Shown: positions 40,166 to 51,819 of the stretch, in pieces
How the letters are laid out: every line of letters starts with the position of its first letter
How positions within the stretch are numbered: position 1 is the stretch's first letter
Source: Candidatus Binatia bacterium
Lineage (GTDB): Bacteria; Desulfobacterota; Binatia; UBA1149; JAJCZL01
NCBI GenBank assembly: GCA_028278325.1
Contig: JANQEO010000320.1
Span: 62,001 to 126,000 of the forward strand
Reading direction: 5' to 3'
Length of the DNA: 64,000 nt
Made by a program: the position numbers and the translations under genes
Notes under the pieces: generated by a model
Seen by the model: only the letters and a program-made list of their open reading frames with translations
What the model was told of the DNA's origin: nothing
Database searches by the model: none

Positions 40166-40454
40166 CAGGAAAATCACACGCCGGGGCATTGACAGCAGCC
40201 GCATATTGGCCGCCATGCTGTAGTTTGCGCGGCCTGCTGTAGGGGCCGCTGTGCCGGTGGCCATGGCGCTGGCACCGGAAATCTCGTCAGCAGGCCTTCG
40301 TATTGGTCTTGCCGCCACGGCTGCTCGCTCAACCTAACCGCCCGGCGGCCGGCGCCCGAGCCGCGTGTTCGGGGCGCCGAGCAGGGCCGGCTCGACGGGC
40401 ACGTAGGAGTCCGTTCTGCGACTACCCCCTTGTGGGGGGTCGCTTGGTGGTGGT
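40166..40454. other. Intergenic region, 289 bases, no gene seen
   Basis: Open frames here look like noise. A TTGACA occurs at 40188-40193 but no convincing -10 follows it. A short inverted pair GGCGCC / GGCGCC is present near 40350-40380. The only structured element close to the next gene is the C5/G5 hairpin at 40424-40440. It may hold the promoter of the large secreted-protein gene. Confidence 0.5.
40424..40440 (+). promoter_or_regulatory. GC hairpin just upstream of the secreted-protein start
   Basis: ACCCCC (40424-40429) pairs with GGGGGT (40435-40440) around a five-base loop, ending 14 bases before the proposed TTG start. There is no T-tract, so it is not a standard terminator. It may influence translation initiation or simply mark the 5' end of the message. 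Confidence 0.3.
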
Positions 40455-42293
40455 TTGAGCGAAATTCTAGCAAGGCGAGCGGCACACGCGTCCGGGGCCC
40501 GGATACGGCTGGGACGCGTCTGTTCGTCCGCGCTTCTCGCTCTTTCGTTGGCGGTGCCGGCCTCGGCCTTTGATGCCAGGCTGTCGTGGTCGCCGACCCT
40601 GACCGCGGTCGGGTACAAGATCTATATCCGGCAGCAAGGCCAGCAGTTCGGCAGCCCCCTCGATGTCGGCTCGCTGCCTGAGGACGGGTCGGGCCTGATT
40701 CAGTACACACTCACCGGCTTGCCCTTGGGCCCCACCCACTATTTCGCGGTGAGTGGCTACGACAGCGAAAGCGAGGAGGGAGTTCTGTCGAACGAGCTCT
40801 CCCTCAGTTACGCCCAGGCCGCATCGATCATCGACTCCGACGGTGACGGACTGACCGATGCCGAAGAGGACCTGGACCTCGACGGCCAGCGCGACGGAAA
40901 CGAAACCGACCGCTTCGATTCCGACACCGACAACGACGGTTTGAGTGATTGGCAGGAGACGGTGATCTACGGCAGCAGTCCTTTGAGCAGTGACACCGAC
41001 AGCGACGGTGCTTCAGACGGAGTGGACAACTGCCCGGCGGATCACAACCCGGGCCAGTCCGACAGCGACGGCGACGTGTGGGGTGACGCCTGTGACAACT
41101 GTTCTCAAGGCTTCAACCCCGATCAGCTCGACTCCGACCAGAGCGGCAGCGGCGACGTCTGTGATGACTGCCCGTTGATATTCGGCTTTGGTTGCGACCA
41201 GCTGCGCTCCGACGGCATCAACATGGGCCCGGGCGGCGGCGCGTTGCTCACGCCGGACGGAGTCGTGGCCCTGTCCGTACCCTCGGGCGGGCTCAGTGAT
41301 GACACCAGTGTTTCGATCACGGGCCTCCCGGACTCGGGTGCGGGGGGCGCTGCCACGAGGTCGGCGATTCTCGGTCCTTTCGGCGAAACCTTGAACGCTC
41401 CGGCGACCGTGGTCATCAGTTGGCCAGACGCCAACAACGACGGCTTCGTCGACGGCGTTTCCCCGCAGGTGCCCGAGTCGGTGCTTAGAGTCTGGCAAGA
41501 CGGCATCCCGTTCGCGGGTTCTTGTGGAGATCCGGCCCATCAGGGCCCCGGTTGCAGCCCGGCTTGTTGTAACCCGTCCGCGAACACCTGGACCCTCGAG
41601 ACCGGAGTGCTCAGCGAGTTCAGCATCGGACCGGAGATCTGCGGCAACGGAGTGATCGGAAGCTTCGAGGAGTGCGACGACGGAAACCTGGCGGCGGGTG
41701 ATTGCTGCTCGCCCACCTGCCAATTCGAGAGTTCTGCGGCCAACTGTACCGATTCCGACGTTTGCACCTACAACGACGGCTGCAGCCAGGGCGTCTGCCT
41801 CAGCGGCCAGTTCAGAGAACCGGAAACCACCAAGCTCAAGGCGGTGAAGGGCAAGCGTCTTCACGACGACCGGTTGACGGCGCGAATGCGAACTCTCGCA
41901 ACCGACATGTCCGAACCGCCGACGGCTACCGGGATGACTATCAAGGTCATGGACGCCGGCGGCAACCAGCTATATTTTGGCTCAGTGCCCGGCTACGCTT
42001 TCGTAAACTTCAAAGGGCAGAACAAGAAGTACAAGTTTCGCAACGCCGGCCAGCCCATCGAGAACGTCAACGGTCTGCGGCGCGTGATCATAACGCGGGA
42101 CATCAACAAGAACGTGGGTAAGGTTACGGCCACCATGAAGGGCCGCGAGCTGCCCAACAGCATCCTCTCCCCTCAGCTGAGCATGTCCATTCTCTTCGGT
42201 GACGAGCTGGTCGCCGAAGACTGTGTCACCAACCACATGATGCCTTGCGACGTCAATTCCCGGCGCGCCAAGTGCAAGGTGGGGGGACGCTGA
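40455..42293 (+). CDS. Large secreted multidomain protein (FN3-like, TSP3-like Ca repeats, ZU5-like, DUF4215)
   Basis: A 612-residue protein with a signal peptide (SSALLALSLAVPASA). Domains in order: a fibronectin-like sheet (about 38-115, VGYKIYIRQQG to HYFAVSGYDS); thrombospondin type-3-like acidic repeats (about 125-245, DSDGDGLTDAEEDLDLDG and many DSDxDGxxD loops); a ZU5-like domain (about 255-400, GGGALLTPDGVVALSVPSGGL); and one DUF4215 repeat (CGNGVIGSFEECDDGN). The final region of about 150 residues is Lys-rich and unknown (KGQNKKYKFRNAGQPIEN). It probably sits on the cell surface and binds calcium. I use a TTG start; another codon is possible. Confidence 0.75.
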   Translation: MSEILARRAAHASGARIRLGRVCSSALLALSLAVPASAFDARLSWSPTLTAVGYKIYIRQQGQQFGSPLDVGSLPEDGSGLIQYTLTGLPLGPTHYFAVSGYDSESEEGVLSNELSLSYAQAASIIDSDGDGLTDAEEDLDLDGQRDGNETDRFDSDTDNDGLSDWQETVIYGSSPLSSDTDSDGASDGVDNCPADHNPGQSDSDGDVWGDACDNCSQGFNPDQLDSDQSGSGDVCDDCPLIFGFGCDQLRSDGINMGPGGGALLTPDGVVALSVPSGGLSDDTSVSITGLPDSGAGGAATRSAILGPFGETLNAPATVVISWPDANNDGFVDGVSPQVPESVLRVWQDGIPFAGSCGDPAHQGPGCSPACCNPSANTWTLETGVLSEFSIGPEICGNGVIGSFEECDDGNLAAGDCCSPTCQFESSAANCTDSDVCTYNDGCSQGVCLSGQFREPETTKLKAVKGKRLHDDRLTARMRTLATDMSEPPTATGMTIKVMDAGGNQLYFGSVPGYAFVNFKGQNKKYKFRNAGQPIENVNGLRRVIITRDINKNVGKVTATMKGRELPNSILSPQLSMSILFGDELVAEDCVTNHMMPCDVNSRRAKCKVGGR

Positions 42294-42299
42294 TCCGCG

Positions 42300-42443
42300 T
42301 CAGGGCTCGAAGACGGTAACGACCGCGTTCTCGGAAACTTCCAGCTTTCCACCGGAGGCGAGTTGCACGTCGACTACCGCCGGCTCACCGGTGGTGTGAC
42401 CGGCAATACCAGTGGCCGCTTGCGAATTCTCGACATGAAGCAT
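42300..42443 (-). CDS. Doubtful small ORF (about 47 residues)
   Basis: Between the secreted protein and DoxX there is a minus-strand frame whose tail, EPAVVDVQLASGGKLEVSENAVVTVFEP in three parts, has the alternating hydrophobic pattern of a beta-rich protein. No Shine-Dalgarno precedes the ATG at 42443 and no family is recognised. The frame continues upstream to an ATG at 42563, which would overlap doxX. It could be chance or a remnant of a larger gene. Confidence 0.2.
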   Translation of the reverse strand: MLHVENSQAATGIAGHTTGEPAVVDVQLASGGKLEVSENAVVTVFEP

Positions 42444-42544
42444 CGACGCTACCGCGCTTTGCCGCTGCCCGAAACCGGGGCGGTTTTCGCGGCCGGTTTC
42501 CGCATGCTTGATTGTGGGGCTCCCGCTTCGTAAGGAGTTGCGCG

Positions 42545-42958
42545 ATGCAGCAGGAGCAGACACGGATATGGGCGTCTTTGGGGCTTCTCGCCCTGAGGCT
42601 GGGTGCGGGCGGAATGATGTTGTTCGCGCACGGCTGGGAGAAGCTGACCCAGTTCGGGACCAAGTCGGCCTACTTCCCGGATCCGCTGGGATTGGGCTCT
42701 TCCAGCTTGAGCTTGGCCTTGGTGGTCTTTGCGGAGGTGTTTTGCGCTCTCGCCGTCATAGTCGGAGCGGCAACGCGGTTTGCCGCTTTCGCGCTGGTCG
42801 TGACCATGCTGGTAGCGGCCTTCGTCTTTCACGCCGATGATCCCTTCGCCGACCGGGAGATGGCCCTCAGTTACCTGTCGGGGTTTCTCGCCTTGATGTT
42901 TTGTGGGGCCGGTCAGTTCTCCGTTGACGAGTACCTTTGGCCCCGTCTCAAGCGCTGA
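42545..42958 (+). CDS. DoxX family membrane protein
   Basis: A 137-residue protein with four membrane helices. The N-terminal LGLLALRLGAGGMMLFAHGWEKL is the DoxX family start, with the G-x-x-K loop, and the third helix is VFAEVFCALAVIVGAATRFAAFALV. The C-terminus ALMFCGAGQFSVDEYLW matches the G-x-G-x-x-S/D-x-D-x end of the family. DoxX proteins are small quinone- or redox-associated membrane proteins with variable roles. AAGGAG precedes the ATG at the right spacing. The gap upstream (42294-42544) holds no other convincing gene. Confidence 0.88.
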   Translation: MQQEQTRIWASLGLLALRLGAGGMMLFAHGWEKLTQFGTKSAYFPDPLGLGSSSLSLALVVFAEVFCALAVIVGAATRFAAFALVVTMLVAAFVFHADDPFADREMALSYLSGFLALMFCGAGQFSVDEYLWPRLKR

Positions 42959-43023
42959 ACGGCTCCTGAGACCAGCCGCCAGATTCCGCCGCATGGCCGG
43001 CCTCGGTGTCCTATCATTGTTGG

Positions 43024-43737
43024 ATGCGCCTGTTTCCCGTCCCTGCACGGTATGGCCGCGGATCCGGCTGCTACCGTTCGCCGCGCCGGGCCCTCGAGAT
43101 GTTGTCGGCCGCGCTGGTGGCCGTGATGATGGCGGCTGTCCCGGCTCTCGCACTGCCGGAACCGGTCTATGACCCCACTCCCGAGGAGGAGGCGTTGTTC
43201 GCCTCGATCATGGAGCGACTCGAGTCGAACGGATCGGCAATGCCGATAGCGGTTGACGAAACCCTCGCGTCGTTCCGCAAGCCCCTGCGCAAAACCTTCG
43301 ACTGTCCGGAGGGCAGCTTCGTACGGTCGATCGATCTGTCGGTGTCCACCAAGCACGTGCGCTGGAACACCAAGGTCGCCGTCGAGCGCAGCCTGGGCAC
43401 CTACAAGTGGAACCTCGACCTCGTCACCTATGGCGATACGGCCAAGATCACGGCCAACAACTGGCTCATGATAGACCCGCGGCCGGCCGCGCGCCGGGAG
43501 AGCGAGCAGCTCTCGGGCTCTACTACCAATGAGGCTCTTCTCTACCACGAGCTTCTGCACGGACAGCTCGTGATCACCGAGATGGACAGCGCCGAGTGGC
43601 AGGCGCGCGCCTGCAGCCGCTTCGGCGCCGCGAAGGTTTCGCGTGACTATCACGAGACCATCGACCCCGCCGTCGGCCACTACCTGCGTGCGGTTTCCTC
43701 AGAGGACGCCGACACTTCGGCTTCGTCCTCTTACTGA
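43024..43737 (+). CDS. Exported orphan protein with HELLH zincin-like motif
   Basis: The product from the ATG at 43024 has 237 residues; an Arg-rich n-region leads to a signal helix (MLSAALVAVMMAAVPALA) at about 26-43. No known family was recognised. The segment NEALLYHELLHGQLVITEM holds His175-Glu176-x-x-His179, the zinc-metallopeptidase core, in a helix. Glu186 or later His/Glu residues might be the third ligand. Upstream are beta-like stretches (RSIDLSVSTKHVRWNTKVAV). A Ser-rich tail ends the protein. GTG at 43006 and ATG at 43099 are alternative starts. It stands alone after doxX. Confidence 0.6.
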   Translation: MRLFPVPARYGRGSGCYRSPRRALEMLSAALVAVMMAAVPALALPEPVYDPTPEEEALFASIMERLESNGSAMPIAVDETLASFRKPLRKTFDCPEGSFVRSIDLSVSTKHVRWNTKVAVERSLGTYKWNLDLVTYGDTAKITANNWLMIDPRPAARRESEQLSGSTTNEALLYHELLHGQLVITEMDSAEWQARACSRFGAAKVSRDYHETIDPAVGHYLRAVSSEDADTSASSSY

Positions 43738-43773
43738 ACGAAACAGACGGCTTACTTGAGGCCCGGTTGCTGC

Positions 43774-44637
43774 CTACTTGGGCGGCTTGATGCCGATTGC
43801 GCGGGCCATGGTCTCCACCGGTGCGCGCCTGCCGGTGAATGATTTGAACGACAGCGCTCCCTGATGGACGAGCATGTGCCGCCCGTCGATCGTCGGCCTG
43901 CGGACGGACTGAGCCAGGGCGAGGAACGGCGTCGCCGTCTCGCGGTAGGCCAGGTCGAAATGCACGCAGTCAGCCGGTGTGGAGTCGATGTCGTAGTCCA
44001 GGAAGCTGTTGCCCGAGAGTCCCACGCTGGTGCAGTTCACCACGAGCTGTCGGCTCGCCAGGAAATCGAAGTCGTCGAGAATGTCGAGGGGTGCGCCGGT
44101 GACCCTGCGCCCCTGCTTGGACAGATCCTTCGCAAGCCTGGTCGCCTTCGACGGCGTGCGATTGCATACGACCACGTCGGCGGCCTTGGCGCCGAGCAGC
44201 CCGAACACGACGGCCCGGGCCGAGCCTCCCGCGCCGATCACCAAAACCCGCTTCCCTCGAGGGCGGAACCCGTTCCAGGAAAGCGCGGCGACGAAGCCCG
44301 GAGCATCGGTGTTGTCGCCGATCAGCTTGCCGGCGTCGAAATAGATCGTGTTGACGGCACCGACGGCGCGTGCCGTCGGGCTGAGCGAATCGAGATGGGG
44401 AATAACCGCATGCTTGAAAGGCACGGTTACGTTGACGCCCGCGAGGCCCAAGCGCTTTACGGCCTGCACGGCGTCCTTTATCCGCCGCATCTTGGGGCGC
44501 AGCGGAACGTAGACGAAATCCAGACCCAGCTCTGCGAAGGCGGCGTTGTGCATGCGCGGAGACAGGCTGTGGTCGACGGGGTCTCCGAAGATACCGACCA
44601 CCCTGGTCGTTCCCTCGATAGGTGGTCTCGCTGCCAT
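43774..44637 (-). CDS. aroE: Shikimate dehydrogenase (NADP+)
   Basis: This 287-residue enzyme reduces 3-dehydroshikimate to shikimate in chorismate synthesis. The substrate site is intact: SLSPRMHNAAF at the N-terminus, catalytic Lys75 in VNVTVPFKHAV, and Asp111 in GDNTDAPGF. The nucleotide motif is GAGGSA (135-140), then CNRTPSKA, the NADP-selective Asn-Arg-Thr pattern. The C-terminal Gln in MLVHQGALSF is the usual substrate ligand. It is the last gene of the apparent glyS-ppdK-aroE transcript, 20 bases after ppdK. Confidence 0.95.
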   Translation of the reverse strand: MAARPPIEGTTRVVGIFGDPVDHSLSPRMHNAAFAELGLDFVYVPLRPKMRRIKDAVQAVKRLGLAGVNVTVPFKHAVIPHLDSLSPTARAVGAVNTIYFDAGKLIGDNTDAPGFVAALSWNGFRPRGKRVLVIGAGGSARAVVFGLLGAKAADVVVCNRTPSKATRLAKDLSKQGRRVTGAPLDILDDFDFLASRQLVVNCTSVGLSGNSFLDYDIDSTPADCVHFDLAYRETATPFLALAQSVRRPTIDGRHMLVHQGALSFKSFTGRRAPVETMARAIGIKPPK

Positions 44638-44657
44638 GCTTCTCTAGGCCCGGGCGC

Positions 44658-47417
<2,760 letters not shown>

Positions 47418-47441
47418 CGCTATATCGTCCCGATCCTTTGT

Positions 47442-48815
47442 TCAGTTTTGATGCCGGTTTGGTCCCAGCGGTATGTCGCATACGGGCGGGGCAATCCGTT
47501 GCGTTAGTTGCGGCAGCAAGTCTTTGACGGCGACTCGGGTCTGTTCCATCGAATCCCTTTCCCTCAGTGTTACGGTGTCGTCGTCGAGGGTCTGGTAGTC
47601 GATGGTGATCCCGAAGGGGGTTCCGATCTCGTCCTGGCGGCGATAGCGTCTGCCGATCGAACCGGCCTGATCGTAGGCCGTGGCCATGTGAGGCCTCAGG
47701 GTCTCGACGAGTTCCGTTGCTTTTTCGGGCAGGCCGCCCTTGCGCATGAGCGGAAGCACGGCCACCTTCACCGGCGCCAGAGCAGGGTGAAGTCTCAACA
47801 CCACACGGCGGTCGTCCTCAGGGCCGTCCTCGTCGTAGGCGTCGACGAGAAACGCCAGCGTCGAGCGGTCGGCGCCGGCCGACGGCTCGATCACGTAGGG
47901 GACGTATCTTTCCTTGGAGCCGTCGTCGAAGAACCTCAGGTCCTTGCCAGAGGTGTCCATGTGAGACTTGAGATCGAAGTCGGTGCGGTTGGCGACGCCT
48001 TCGAGCTCCTGCCAGCCGATGGGGAAATTGTACTCGACGTCGACGCAGCCCTTGGCGTAGTGGGCCAGCTCGTCGCTTGCGTGCTCGCGCAGCCGCAGGT
48101 TGTCCGGCTTGATGCCGTAGTCGGTGTACCAGGCCATTCGCCGTTTGCGCCAGTACTCGTACCAATCGTCGTCATCGCCCGGCTTGACGAAGTACTCGAG
48201 CTCCATCTGTTCGAACTCGCGGGTACGGAACAGGAAGTTGCCGGGTGTGATCTCGTTGCGAAACGACTTGCCCATCTGCGCGATGCCGAAGGGAGGACGC
48301 ATGCGTGCCGAGTTCACGACGTTGACGAAGTTCACGAAAATGCCCTGGGCCGTCTCGGGACGCAGATAGACTTCCGACCCGGTCTCCTCGACCGGTCCCA
48401 TGTTGGTTCGGAACATGAGGTTGAAGTTGCGTGCCTCGGTCAGTTCTCCGTCGCACTCGCCGGGCCGCTTGCTCGGCTTTTGGGGGCAGACCGAATCTTG
48501 GATGTGGTCGGCGCGGAAGCGGGCCTTGCACAGCTTGCAGTCGACCATGGGGTCGGTGAAGTTCGAAAGGTGGCCTGAAGCTTCCCAGACCCTGGGGTGC
48601 ATGAGGATCGAGGCGTCGAGGCCCACGACATCGGGCCGCGAGACGACAGTGTCTCGCCACCAGGCATCCTTGACGTTGCGTTTGAGCTCGATGCCCAGCG
48701 GGCCGTAGTCCCAACAGCTGTTCAGGCCGCCATAGATCTCCGACGACTGGAACACGAAGCCCCTGCGTTTACAGAGGTTGACGATCTTCTCCATCGTCAC
48801 GACGTTTTCCGACAT
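47442..48815 (-). CDS. glyS: Glycyl-tRNA synthetase, single-chain alpha2 type
   Basis: A 457-residue class II synthetase of the eukaryotic/archaeal and some-bacteria homodimeric type, not the bacterial glyQ/glyS alpha2beta2 form. Signatures: the N-terminal [40 protein letters not shown]; the [19 protein letters not shown] segment; motif 2 [26 protein letters not shown]; and motif 3 around [18 protein letters not shown]. The anticodon-binding domain is at the C-terminus. It attaches glycine to tRNA-Gly. Two Cys pairs (DCKLCKARF and VCPQKP) suggest a zinc site. It begins the glyS-ppdK-aroE run. Confidence 0.95.
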   Translation of the reverse strand: MSENVVTMEKIVNLCKRRGFVFQSSEIYGGLNSCWDYGPLGIELKRNVKDAWWRDTVVSRPDVVGLDASILMHPRVWEASGHLSNFTDPMVDCKLCKARFRADHIQDSVCPQKPSKRPGECDGELTEARNFNLMFRTNMGPVEETGSEVYLRPETAQGIFVNFVNVVNSARMRPPFGIAQMGKSFRNEITPGNFLFRTREFEQMELEYFVKPGDDDDWYEYWRKRRMAWYTDYGIKPDNLRLREHASDELAHYAKGCVDVEYNFPIGWQELEGVANRTDFDLKSHMDTSGKDLRFFDDGSKERYVPYVIEPSAGADRSTLAFLVDAYDEDGPEDDRRVVLRLHPALAPVKVAVLPLMRKGGLPEKATELVETLRPHMATAYDQAGSIGRRYRRQDEIGTPFGITIDYQTLDDDTVTLRERDSMEQTRVAVKDLLPQLTQRIAPPVCDIPLGPNRHQN

Positions 48816-48931
48816 CGGGGAACTCCTGCCTGGTCGAGCGCCGGTAAGATCAGCGACGCAAACGCGAGAACCTATACAAAGGATAGTGTGCGTTCAATCC
48901 GAAAGAGGCCTTGGGGCCGCACAGGGGAGCG

Positions 48932-49921
48932 TCAGCCGGCGACTTCGAGGACGATCTTGCCGAAGTTGGCGTTGGACTCCATGTAGCGATGGGCATCCGC
49001 GGCCTCACGGAGGGTGAAGACCTTGTCGACCACCGGCTTGATTGCTCCCGAGGCGAGGTGGGGGAGCACGGATTTCTCGAAGGCCCGCGTGACCATGGCC
49101 TTTTCCTCCATGGAGCGTGACCGCAACAGGGTTCCATGGATTTGCAGGCGCTTGCCCACCACGGCCCCGAGGTTGATCTCGGCGCTGAGGCCTCCGAGGA
49201 GGCCGATGATGACCATGCGGCCCTTCTCGGCCAGGGCCGAGACGTTGCGCTCGAGGTAGGCAGCCCCGATGAAGTCGAGCACGACGTCGGCGCCCCTGCC
49301 TCCGGTCGCCGCCTTGCACTCGTCCACGAAGTCCTGGTCCTTGTAGTTGATTCCCACGTCGAGGCCGAGAGCGCCGGCCTTGTCGAGCTTTTCTGAGGAG
49401 CCGGCCGTGCCGATCACCGGCGTCATGCCCATGATCCTGGCCAGCTGGATGGCCGCTACTCCCACGCCCGACCCCGCGGCATGAACGAGGAGGGACTCTC
49501 CGGTCGTAGCGCTCGCCTGCAAGAGGGCGTCGTGCGCCGTGATGAACACTTCGGGGCAGGCAGCTGCATCGGTCCAGGAGAAGGAATCCGGAACGCGTAC
49601 GGCAAGGCGATGGTTGATCGCGACTCGCTGGGCGTAACCGCCGGCGCCGAGCAGTCCCATCACGCGGTCTCCCGGGCTGAACCCGCCCGCGTTGACGCCG
49701 CACTCGAGAACCTCGCCCGCGAACTCCAGGCCCGGGATCTCGTGCTCGGGTTTGGGGCCGGGCGGAGGATAGAGGCCGCGGCGCTGGAGCACGTCGGCAC
49801 GATTGACCGCCGTCGCTTTGACCTCCACGAGGAGATCATCGGAGCCGTGAGAGGGCTCGGCCACTTCGGTCAGGGTAAGGACGTCGGCGTCACCGTAGGA
49901 AGGAATGGTGATGGCTTGCAT
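48932..49921 (-). CDS. NAD(P)H-quinone oxidoreductase, PIG3-like MDR
   Basis: A 329-residue zinc-independent MDR enzyme. It starts MQAITIPSYGDADVLTLTEVAEP; the substrate-domain motif VKATAVNRADVLQRRGLYPPPGP is characteristic of the PIG3/TP53I3 group. The nucleotide motif is VHAAGSGVGVAAIQLAR, and the C-terminal FTLREAADAHRYMESNANFGKIVLEV is also typical. It should reduce quinones with NADPH. It is 31 bases after a methyltransferase gene and 116 bases before glyS on the same strand. It differs from the other MDR at 13766 in branch and sequence. Confidence 0.9.
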   Translation of the reverse strand: MQAITIPSYGDADVLTLTEVAEPSHGSDDLLVEVKATAVNRADVLQRRGLYPPPGPKPEHEIPGLEFAGEVLECGVNAGGFSPGDRVMGLLGAGGYAQRVAINHRLAVRVPDSFSWTDAAACPEVFITAHDALLQASATTGESLLVHAAGSGVGVAAIQLARIMGMTPVIGTAGSSEKLDKAGALGLDVGINYKDQDFVDECKAATGGRGADVVLDFIGAAYLERNVSALAEKGRMVIIGLLGGLSAEINLGAVVGKRLQIHGTLLRSRSMEEKAMVTRAFEKSVLPHLASGAIKPVVDKVFTLREAADAHRYMESNANFGKIVLEVAG

Positions 49922-49952
49922 GGTGGGCCGACAATTAGCCCACGCGGCCGGC

Positions 49953-50837
49953 TTAATCGACCCGGCCGACCACCTCGCAGAAAGCCGTGGCGAAGTATCC
50001 CATGTTGCCGGCAGCCATGGTGCGCCATGCAGCCGCCATGATTTCCAACTCGTCTCGGGTCGTCCAGCCCATATCGACGGCCAGGTCGACGTTGGGCGAC
50101 TCGCTCAACACCTTGGCCATTACTTCGTAGGCCTCGTGCCTCTCGCCGGACGGCTCTTCGCACTGGTAGGACGCGGAAAGCTTCACGTCGGCCAGGCCCT
50201 GGTTGTGGAGGCACTCGGCCAGGTGACGTCCCATGCGCGGATTGCCTCCGCTCTGAGCCATCAGCCTTTCGATGATGCTGAAGGAACGCGAAACTACGCC
50301 GACTTCGGGGGAGATGATCGTTCCGCCGAGATCGATGTCGCGTATGCCGACGTATCCTCCGCTACGAACCACGCGGCAGAGTTCGCGAATTCCCTCGGAA
50401 GGGTTTCGCATGCTGCTGAGGACGCCGTGTGCGAACGCGGCGTCGAAGTGTCCGTCTGGGAAGGGAAGCCTGCCGTTGGCTGCAACGATGGCGGTCATGT
50501 TGTCGATCCCGTAGCGTTGCGCAGCGGCGGCTGCCGATTCGACGTTGGCCGCATCTTCATCGGTGGCCACTACTTCACCCGGGGCGACGAACTCGGCCAG
50601 CCCCGTGGCTAGCTGCCCGTTGCCGCAACCGCACTCGATGAGCCGCGTGCCCGCCTGCAGATAGGGAAGGAAAAAGTCCGAGTGTGAACGGGTCGTAGAG
50701 CTATGCGTCAGGCGGTCGGCAAGCCTGCGCAGACCTTTGTCTGCGCGTGAGCCGACAACGTCGTCGTCGGCCTTGCCTTCCGGCCACCCACGGGGTTCGG
50801 ACCGGGTCGGCGAGCCATGGCTCGGGGTGGCACGCAT
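49953..50837 (-). CDS. Class I SAM-dependent methyltransferase
   Basis: A 294-residue cytoplasmic methyltransferase. Motif I is RLIECGCGNGQLATGLAEFV, the strand-2 acid is VVATDEDAANVESAA, and motif IV to VI span FDAAFAHGVLSSMRNPSEGIRELCRVVRSGGYVGIRD. This resembles UbiE/MenG-like enzymes and small-molecule methyltransferases, but the substrate is unknown. The N-terminal 40 residues are polar and probably disordered. An alternative later start is possible. It sits between recO and the PIG3-like oxidoreductase, interrupting the recO to glyS order. Confidence 0.85.
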   Translation of the reverse strand: MRATPSHGSPTRSEPRGWPEGKADDDVVGSRADKGLRRLADRLTHSSTTRSHSDFFLPYLQAGTRLIECGCGNGQLATGLAEFVAPGEVVATDEDAANVESAAAAAQRYGIDNMTAIVAANGRLPFPDGHFDAAFAHGVLSSMRNPSEGIRELCRVVRSGGYVGIRDIDLGGTIISPEVGVVSRSFSIIERLMAQSGGNPRMGRHLAECLHNQGLADVKLSASYQCEEPSGERHEAYEVMAKVLSESPNVDLAVDMGWTTRDELEIMAAAWRTMAAGNMGYFATAFCEVVGRVD

Positions 50838-50922
50838 ACCTCATGCTAACACCCAAGGATGTGGGCATTCCGAGAAATCGGGCCCAGGGGGAAACCCGCC
50901 GAATCGGGCGAAACCGGTTGGA

Positions 50923-51714
50923 TCAGGCGAAATCCTGTCCCGAGGTCACGGTCGCGAGAAAACCCCTGCTCTTGAGCGGCCGCGGCAGGTGCAGGCCCAC
51001 GAGCCGGTCGAGCAGGGCAGACGCTGCATCGACTACACCGGCATCGGTTTCGTCGGGCACGCCGTCGCCTGCGCGGGCGATGTAGTCGAGCAGGTCGGCG
51101 TCGATGATACGCCGGCTGGGCTTGAAGCCGGGCGCGTCAGGGTCGAGCCCCATCTTTTCTGCTTCGTGGCGTGAGCAGATCACACCGCTGCCTCGATGGT
51201 CGAGGATGGGACGGCGCTCGCCGTTGACGCGGGTGCCGCAGACTCCACAGACCTCGAAGTCGGGTCGCCACCCTCCGTGGTCGAGCAGCCCGATCATGAA
51301 GTGATGCGCCAGGGGTTGGGGGCTCGAAGCGTCCGGCAAAGCTTCGAAAGTGGACTTCAGCAAATCGAATAGGTCGCGACAGGGATCACGTTCCGGTGTC
51401 ATCACATCGACCAGCTCGCACAGGTAGGTCGCCCAGGCGAAGCTCTCCAGGTCGGAAGCGAGAACGTGATGGCTGTTGATGAGGGTGCAGTCGTGCAGAA
51501 AGGCCAGGCTTGCGTGGGGGCGGCGCGCAAAGCGGATGCGCAGATGCTGGAAGAGTTCGAGCAGACCGGGCGGGAAGCGTCGCTTGGAGCGTCGCGCGCC
51601 CTTGGCGATGGCCGAGATCTTGCCGTACTCGTCGGTGAGCAGGACGACGATCAAATCGGACTCCCCGTAGGGCCGGGTGCGCAAAACCAATGCTTCGGCA
51701 CTCAGGTCTTCCAT
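50923..51714 (-). CDS. recO: DNA repair protein RecO
   Basis: A 263-residue protein that anneals DNA and loads RecA with RecF and RecR. The N-terminal OB fold begins LSAEALVLRTRPYGESDLIVVLLTDEYGKISAIAKGARRSKRRF, a near-standard RecO start. The helical C-terminal domain contains ATYLCELVDVMTPERDPCRDLFDLL and a zinc-binding module CGVCGTRV then GVICSRHEAE, in which the usual second CxxC has become C-x-x-H. It is divergent from grpE, sharing a 105-base intergenic region. Confidence 0.92.
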   Translation of the reverse strand: MEDLSAEALVLRTRPYGESDLIVVLLTDEYGKISAIAKGARRSKRRFPPGLLELFQHLRIRFARRPHASLAFLHDCTLINSHHVLASDLESFAWATYLCELVDVMTPERDPCRDLFDLLKSTFEALPDASSPQPLAHHFMIGLLDHGGWRPDFEVCGVCGTRVNGERRPILDHRGSGVICSRHEAEKMGLDPDAPGFKPSRRIIDADLLDYIARAGDGVPDETDAGVVDAASALLDRLVGLHLPRPLKSRGFLATVTSGQDFA

Positions 51715-51744
51715 CGCTGCTGATACCTAGCACATGTACGCGAC

Positions 51745-51777
51745 CCGGTTGACAACCGGTCTACCCGTCACTACTTA
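51745..51777 (+). promoter_or_regulatory. grpE promoter with overlapping inverted repeat
   Basis: TTGACA (51749-51754) and TACTTA (51772-51777) are separated by 17 bases, a good sigma70 arrangement, 43 bases before the grpE GTG. The repeat CCGGTT-GAC-AACCGG (51745-51759) covers the -35. No CIRCE element or clear sigma32 promoter was seen. The operator-like repeat could mediate stress control. Confidence 0.5.
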
Positions 51778-51819
51778 GCAAAGAGTTGGCGCGTCGAGCC
51801 ACGTCGAAGCCACTGCCTC

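Noticed and set aside
40188..40193. TTGACA upstream of the large secreted protein as a promoter
   Set aside because: No plausible -10 box lies 16-19 bases downstream.
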